Below, one piece after another: positions 1 to 8,762 of a DNA stretch of 8,762 nucleotides. The first letter of the stretch is position 1, and every line of letters begins with the position of its first letter. A program made the translations under genes and the position numbers. Below the pieces are notes generated by a model, which made no database searches, was not told where the DNA came from, and worked only from the letters and a program-made list of their open reading frames with translations. The stretch comes from an uncultured Acidobacteriota bacterium (GTDB lineage: Bacteria; Acidobacteriota; Blastocatellia; RBC074): contig CALBSU010000095.1 in NCBI GenBank assembly GCA_937967285.1, positions 1 through 8,762 of the forward strand, written 5' to 3'.

Positions 1-2915
<2,915 letters not shown>

Positions 2916-2949
2916 GAGTTACTCCTTTGCTTCGTTTCTGAGATTTGAC

Positions 2950-2969
2950 CGGGATGACCGCTCATCCCG
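2950..2969 (-). promoter_or_regulatory. 5'-UTR hairpin upstream of the TonB receptor
   Basis: A perfect 8-bp stem (CGGGATGA paired with TCATCCCG) with a 4-nt loop lies 34 nt upstream of the receptor start and ahead of its Shine-Dalgarno site. It has no following T-run, so it does not look like an intrinsic terminator. A role in mRNA stability or translational control is inference. Confidence 0.4.
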
Positions 2970-2978
2970 AAGACACCT

Positions 2979-3018
2979 GACCTGATAAATGATCAGAATG
3001 ATCACCGGTTCTCAGGTC
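2979..3018. promoter_or_regulatory. Candidate operator cluster in the divergent intergenic region
   Basis: Two TGATCA palindromes (2990-2995 and 2999-3004) lie 9 bp apart, start to start. They are enclosed by a 7-bp inverted repeat, GACCTGA at 2979-2985 and TCAGGTC at 3012-3018. A further 5-bp stem, CTGAT/ATCAG, lies at 2982-2996. The cluster sits just upstream of the receptor gene where a regulator could bind. TTGACG on the minus strand (3025-3020) could be a -35 box, but no convincing -10 box accompanies it. The regulator is unknown. Confidence 0.25.
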
Positions 3019-3019
3019 G

Positions 3020-3315
3020 CGTCAAAAATTCAATTTCGTTTTGGGTTGTTTTTTGACAGCTACGTGTCCAGCAAAGCGAAGGTGTTAGTCGATACTTATA
3101 TTTATTTGAAGCCGTTTTATTACTGGCCTTTGATTAGCGCGCAAATCCTAGCTTTTCCATTTTCCCATTTCAAGTATTTTGGATTCTTTTCCAACATGGA
3201 AATAAATTAAATAGCCTTAAGGGTTTATGTCGATAACTCACCGAGACTGGTTGCGTGTCGAAGCGAAATGAACTACAAATCAGGCTTAACATCTTCCTTA
3301 CACTTTCTTAAAACC
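3020..3315. other. AT-rich non-coding stretch between divergent genes
   Basis: This stretch is markedly richer in A and T than the rest of the window, and the AT bias continues to about 3330, into the start of the DUF2490 gene. It holds T-rich runs and a 6-bp inverted repeat TTTCCA-aca-TGGAAA (3188-3202). It should contain the DUF2490 promoter, but no -35/-10 pair with good spacing was found: a TTGACA at 3053-3058 has no matching -10 box. A 73-codon open frame over 2989-3210 lacks a ribosome binding site and resembles no protein I know, so I treat it as chance. Confidence 0.5.
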
Positions 3316-3994
3316 ATGAACATGAAATCAATGACGGTCGGGGCAGTAATAATAATGATGAGCCTGATCGGAGTGGCGATGGGTCAGGATCCGCCGCGCG
3401 ACGACGGGCAGTTCTGGAACGAGACGCAGTTGGTCAAGCCGTTGGGGCCGAAGCGGGATCTCTACATCATCGGGGTGTTACGGATGGGACGGGATTTCAG
3501 GCGGCCGGTGGATGAACGGATCGGAGGGGCGCTGGCGTTCAAGGTACATCCGAAACTGACCATCATGCCGATGTATCTTCATGTGACTCAGCAGCCGTTT
3601 GCGGGCGCCAGCATCCATGAGCACCGAATCAATCTGAACATCACAGGGAAAACGTCGCTGGGAAAGTTCACCTTCACAGACCGGAATCTGATCGAACGCC
3701 GGGTGCGGCATAACCAGCGGGATTTCACGATGTACCGGAACAGGCTCCAGATCGATTACCCGATCAGAATCGGCGAGGGAGTCTGGAAACCCTTCATCGC
3801 GGATGAAGTTTTCTATGCGACGCAGACGGTAGCTGGCAGGCGGGCCGGGTGGTTCCGCAACCGCATCGGCGGAGGGATACTGCGACAGTTCACCGAGCAC
3901 TTCTACGCCGAGTTCTTCTACCTTCACCAGAACGACGGCCTCTCTCGTCCGGGCAACGTGCACGCGATCGGGACGCTCTTCCGGTTCACGCTTT

Positions 3995-3996
<2 letters not shown>
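3316..3996 (+). CDS. DUF2490-type secreted, probably outer-membrane beta-barrel protein
   Basis: Function unknown; probably a small outer-membrane barrel. With the ATG at 3316 the product is 226 residues and opens with a clean signal peptide: Met-Asn-Met-Lys, a hydrophobic core (about 8-20), and AMG-Q cleavage at 23/24. The mature part of about 203 residues alternates polar and aromatic residues. It shows features I associate with DUF2490: an early GQFWNETQL segment, HEHRINLN, an arginine-rich DRNLIERRVRHNQ stretch followed by YRNRLQIDYP, FIADEVFY, RNRIGGG, and an end on aromatic FRFTL. An in-frame ATG at 3268 would add 16 residues (242 in total), but those codons are AT-rich and would bury the signal peptide. 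No start has a good Shine-Dalgarno site, so the start is uncertain (3268, 3316, 3322 and 3331 are all possible). The gene is convergent with the antiporter gene. Confidence 0.75.
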
Positions 3997-4140
<144 letters not shown>

Positions 4141-4142
4141 TT

Positions 4143-5350
<1,208 letters not shown>

Positions 5351-5354
<4 letters not shown>

Positions 5355-6757
5355 CTGTTTGCGCCCTCCTGTCGAATCGTTATCCCGAACGTCTGGTCTC
5401 CGCGCCGGACGAGCCATAACTGCACCGGCTCGGTCGAGGCCCTCTGAAATTCGGCGAACCCGCGGATCTGCCTGCCGTTGACAGAGAGAATGCGATCTCC
5501 CGCCCTGAGACCGAGCCGGTCGGCGGGACTTGCGGGCTCGACGGCCACGATGCGGACTCCGTCGGGATCCCGCTGACGAAACAGGCTGAGGCCGAATTCG
5601 CTGTCGGGCTGAATGCGGCCCGCGCGATCAGCGGAGCTCTGCTGCACGGTCCGAACCTCGATCGTTCTGGTGGTTCCCGAACGCAGGACGGTCAGTTGTA
5701 GGGCCGAACCCGGAACCGCCGCATGGATTCTCTCAAGCAGCGCTGCGGCCGAATTGACCGGTTCCTGCCCGGTAAAGATGATCGCGTCCATCGGCTCGAT
5801 ACCTGCTTCGGCTGCGGGGCCCTCCGGCAGGACGCGCGTAACCAGAGCGCCGTGTTCGACCGAAAGCATCTTTTTCATTTCGCCGGTCAGATCCTGAAGT
5901 TCGATGCCGATTGCGCTTCGCGGAGATTTCGCGGCACGCGACCTGAGCCTGTCGATCGCACGGATCACCCGATCGACGGGGATCGTTACGCCTCCGCCGT
6001 GGGCGATGTTGATGCCGACGATTCCTCCGTCGAGGTCGATTGCCGGGCCGCCGTCGAGCTCCGGGGCGAATTGCGCGTCGATGGCATAGACCTCCTCGCC
6101 GCTCAGGTCCTTCCTGATCGTGGTCAGCAGCCCCATCGACAAACTGTTGCGTCCGTCGGCGCCGCGGCCGAGCCTGACCAGCCATCCGCCGATCTGCGGC
6201 GGCGCCGGCGCATTGAGCGGAGCAGCCGCGGGCAGACCGTCGATGCGGTCCAGCTTGAGCAGCGCCAGGCGCTCCGCGGGGTCTGTCGCCAGCAACCGCG
6301 CCGGACGCTCGGTCCCGTCGCCGAATCTGACGATGAACCCCGATGGATCTTCGGCCACCCCGGCGGATGTCAGGATATGCCCTTCCGTGTCGAGCAGCAG
6401 GCCGGAACCGCCCGGACGCTCATCGCGGATCGAAACCCTGCGAGATTCAGGCAGCGCGTCGGTCAGCGTGACGATCGGTCGACGCGACTCCTTCGCTCCG
6501 ACGATCGAAACGACTCGCGGCTGAACTCCCATCGCCAGCTCGGCGACATCCTGCTGGATCGTCTTGAGTTCATTCCGCCTCAGCGTCGATCGCAACTGCT
6601 GGACCTCTGTCTGAAGGGTCCGGAGCAGCGAGTTCTCAGATTTCTCGTTGCCGCTGATCGACCGGCGGATGTATCCGCCGACCACGATGGTCAGCACCGC
6701 CGCGGCCAGAATGATCAGGTGGTATCTCCAGTTGTGAGCAAGATTTTTCAGGTTCAT
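5351..6757 (-). CDS. Membrane-anchored HtrA/DegP-like pseudoprotease with two PDZ domains
   Basis: The 468-residue product is built like a DegS/DegP-family protein. It has a short N-terminus, one TM anchor (about 12-30), a probable coiled coil (about 40-72), a trypsin-like domain (about 78-270), PDZ1 (about 280-372) and PDZ2 (about 385-465, with GLRAGDRILSVNGRQI at 416-431). The bulk should face the periplasm. Conserved scaffolding is visible: GSGLLLDTEGHILT (117-130), DPAERLALLKLD (159-170), and LDGGPAIDLDGGIVGIN (234-250). Aligned by eye to HtrA, the catalytic His (LTNNHV) is Gly133, the Asp (PxxDLA) is Arg163 and the Ser (GNSGGP) is Asp235. All three are lost, so peptidase activity is not expected. 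A role as a PDZ-based sensor, chaperone or scaffold is inferred. No good Shine-Dalgarno site precedes ATG 6757. The gene lies 33 bp after the GNAT gene and overlaps the antiporter start by 4 nt. Confidence 0.88.
5365..5370 (-). promoter_or_regulatory. Ribosome binding site fixing the antiporter start
   Basis: AGGAGG on the minus strand, 10 nt before ATG 5354, within the last codons of the upstream gene. It supports the internal start over the longer open frame from 5417, and together with the ATGA overlap it suggests translational coupling. Confidence 0.75.
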
Positions 6758-6790
6758 ATATCCGAATGCACGCCGGGGATGTGCGCACCT

Positions 6791-8379
<1,589 letters not shown>

Positions 8380-8383
8380 CTTT

Positions 8384-8389
8384 CTCCTT
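8384..8389 (-). promoter_or_regulatory. Ribosome binding site fixing the nitrilase start
   Basis: AAGGAG on the minus strand, 4 nt before ATG 8379. It sits between the start codon and the inner edge of the palindromic repeat, and argues against the longer open frame starting at 8424. Confidence 0.7.
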
Positions 8390-8398
8390 ACGACTAGG

Positions 8399-8603
8399 GT
8401 CCGGGAGTCAAAGAAGAAATTCAACAGGATTTACAGGATTTGGACAGGATTTACAGGATTGCTATAAAGACAATCGACGGACTTATGTTTTCCGCAAGCG
8501 GGCGATCATAAAAAATCCGAACATATTTCCAATAATAAATTAATCCTGTAAATCCTGTCCAAATCCTGTAAATCCTGTTGAGTTTCTTCCATGGCTCACG
8601 GAC
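8399..8603. repeat. 205-bp palindromic 'acaggattt' element with 62-bp arms (MITE/REP-like)
   Basis: Arms 8399-8460 and 8542-8603 are reverse complements at 57 of 62 positions; the inner 40 bp (8421-8460 with 8542-8581) pair perfectly. Each arm contains four units of ACAGGATT(T): 8424-8432, 8433-8441, then GG, 8444-8452 and 8453-8460. The 81-bp loop is AT-rich with smaller stems, such as CCGC-aa-GCGG near 8492. No transposase frame is present. It fills nearly the whole gap between the MFS stop and the nitrilase Shine-Dalgarno site. As RNA it would fold into a long hairpin that could end or stabilise the MFS transcript (inference). Confidence 0.9.
8505..8532 (-). promoter_or_regulatory. Candidate promoter for the nitrilase operon inside the palindrome loop
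   Basis: On the minus strand TTGGAA (8532-8527, 4 of 6 to the sigma-70 -35 consensus) is followed after 16 bp by TATGAT (8510-8505, 5 of 6 to the -10 consensus). It points at the nitrilase gene, with transcription expected to start near 8498. It is the best promoter-like pair in the gap, but the region is AT-rich, so chance is possible. Confidence 0.35.
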
Positions 8604-8616
8604 ACAGGACTCTGGT

Positions 8617-8762
8617 TCAATTTTGTCTTTTCGCTTTCGCCATCAATCTTAGCAGGAAAAGACTGAGAAGAGAGACTGCGCTGAGGGCGAGAAATGCGGC
8701 GCCGTAACCCGATCGGGCGGCGATCCGGCCGCCGGCCCAGCCCGACCACGATTCGCAGGCGT
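8617..8762 (-). CDS. C-terminal end of a probable MFS transporter (5' part outside window)
   Basis: A minus-strand frame stays open from the right edge of the window to a TGA at 8617-8619, giving 47 residues. It reads as the end of a major-facilitator protein. A glycine-rich cytoplasmic-loop/TM11-12 segment (GWAGGRIAARSGYGAAF) resembles the GG-x-lad-r-x-Gy-r-aaF pattern before the last helix. A hydrophobic helix (LALSAVSLLSLFLL, about 24-37) and a short basic tail ending MAKAKRQN follow. The basic tail fits a cytoplasmic C-terminus. The palindromic repeat begins 14 bp after its stop. It could be cotranscribed with the nitrilase operon, but the long hairpin makes this doubtful. The assignment rests on a short fragment; another multi-helix transporter is possible. 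Confidence 0.55.
   Translation of the reverse strand, partial: ACESWSGWAGGRIAARSGYGAAFLALSAVSLLSLFLLRLMAKAKRQN

Noticed and set aside
2989..3210. 73-codon open frame in the AT-rich intergenic region
   Set aside because: No ribosome binding site and no recognisable features. Aromatic-rich composition follows from AT-rich DNA, and the start overlaps the TGATCA cluster.
8423..8579. Possible short CRISPR-like array from the acaggattt units
   Set aside because: Units of 8-9 bp are nearly contiguous with no spacers and are arranged as an inverted repeat, so this is a palindromic element and not an array.
8413..8589. Ordinary rho-independent terminator
   Set aside because: The stem is far longer than an intrinsic terminator, has an 81-nt loop and no T-tract directly after it; termination remains possible but the structure is a repeat element first.
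8540..8749. 69-codon minus-strand open frame overlapping the right palindrome arm
   Set aside because: It reads through the repeat and is in a different frame from the MFS-like C-terminus, which has a hydrophobic helix and basic tail.

Overview
The window looks like a GC-rich bacterial chromosome segment, most likely from an acidobacterium (Acidobacteriota, possibly Blastocatellia-like). This is inferred from two things. One is a large Oar-like TonB-dependent receptor with an N-terminal carboxypeptidase-regulatory-like domain, a family much expanded in that phylum. The other is two intergenic palindromic repeat families, built on a 'gccaag' unit and an 'acaggattt' unit. No rRNA, tRNA, CRISPR array, transposase or phage gene was seen.

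Layout. Positions 1-2915 (minus) hold the 5' three quarters or so of a TonB-dependent outer-membrane receptor whose 3' end lies left of the window. A divergent intergenic region (2916-3315) follows. It is unusually AT-rich over most of its length and carries a 5'-UTR hairpin and small palindromes. Positions 3316-3996 (plus) encode a small secreted, probably outer-membrane beta-barrel protein of the DUF2490 type. Its stop and the stop of the convergent next gene are separated only by a 'gccaag' inverted-repeat element (3995-4140).

The right half is a tight minus-strand operon, read right to left: nitrilase-superfamily C-N hydrolase (8379-7486), GNAT acetyltransferase (7489-6791), membrane-anchored HtrA-like protein with two PDZ domains (6757-5351), and membrane-only CPA2-type cation/proton antiporter (5354-4143). 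Two of the three junctions are 4-nt ATGA stop/start overlaps and the third is a 33-bp gap. Upstream lies a 205-bp near-perfect palindromic element (8399-8603) with a plausible promoter in its AT-rich loop. Beyond it is the extreme C-terminus of a probable MFS transporter (8617-8762, minus).

Most interesting points. The HtrA-like protein keeps the fold landmarks but has replaced all three catalytic residues (His to Gly, Asp to Arg, Ser to Asp), so it should be a pseudoprotease with PDZ domains. It is translationally coupled to an antiporter whose normally acidic ion-binding pair (DD or ND) reads Asn-Asn. The hydrolase and acetyltransferase correspond to the two halves of a known GNAT-nitrilase fusion, here split and in reversed order. 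A four-gene cassette with a dead protease scaffold and a non-canonical antiporter is the best candidate for an undescribed system, but any joint function is inference.
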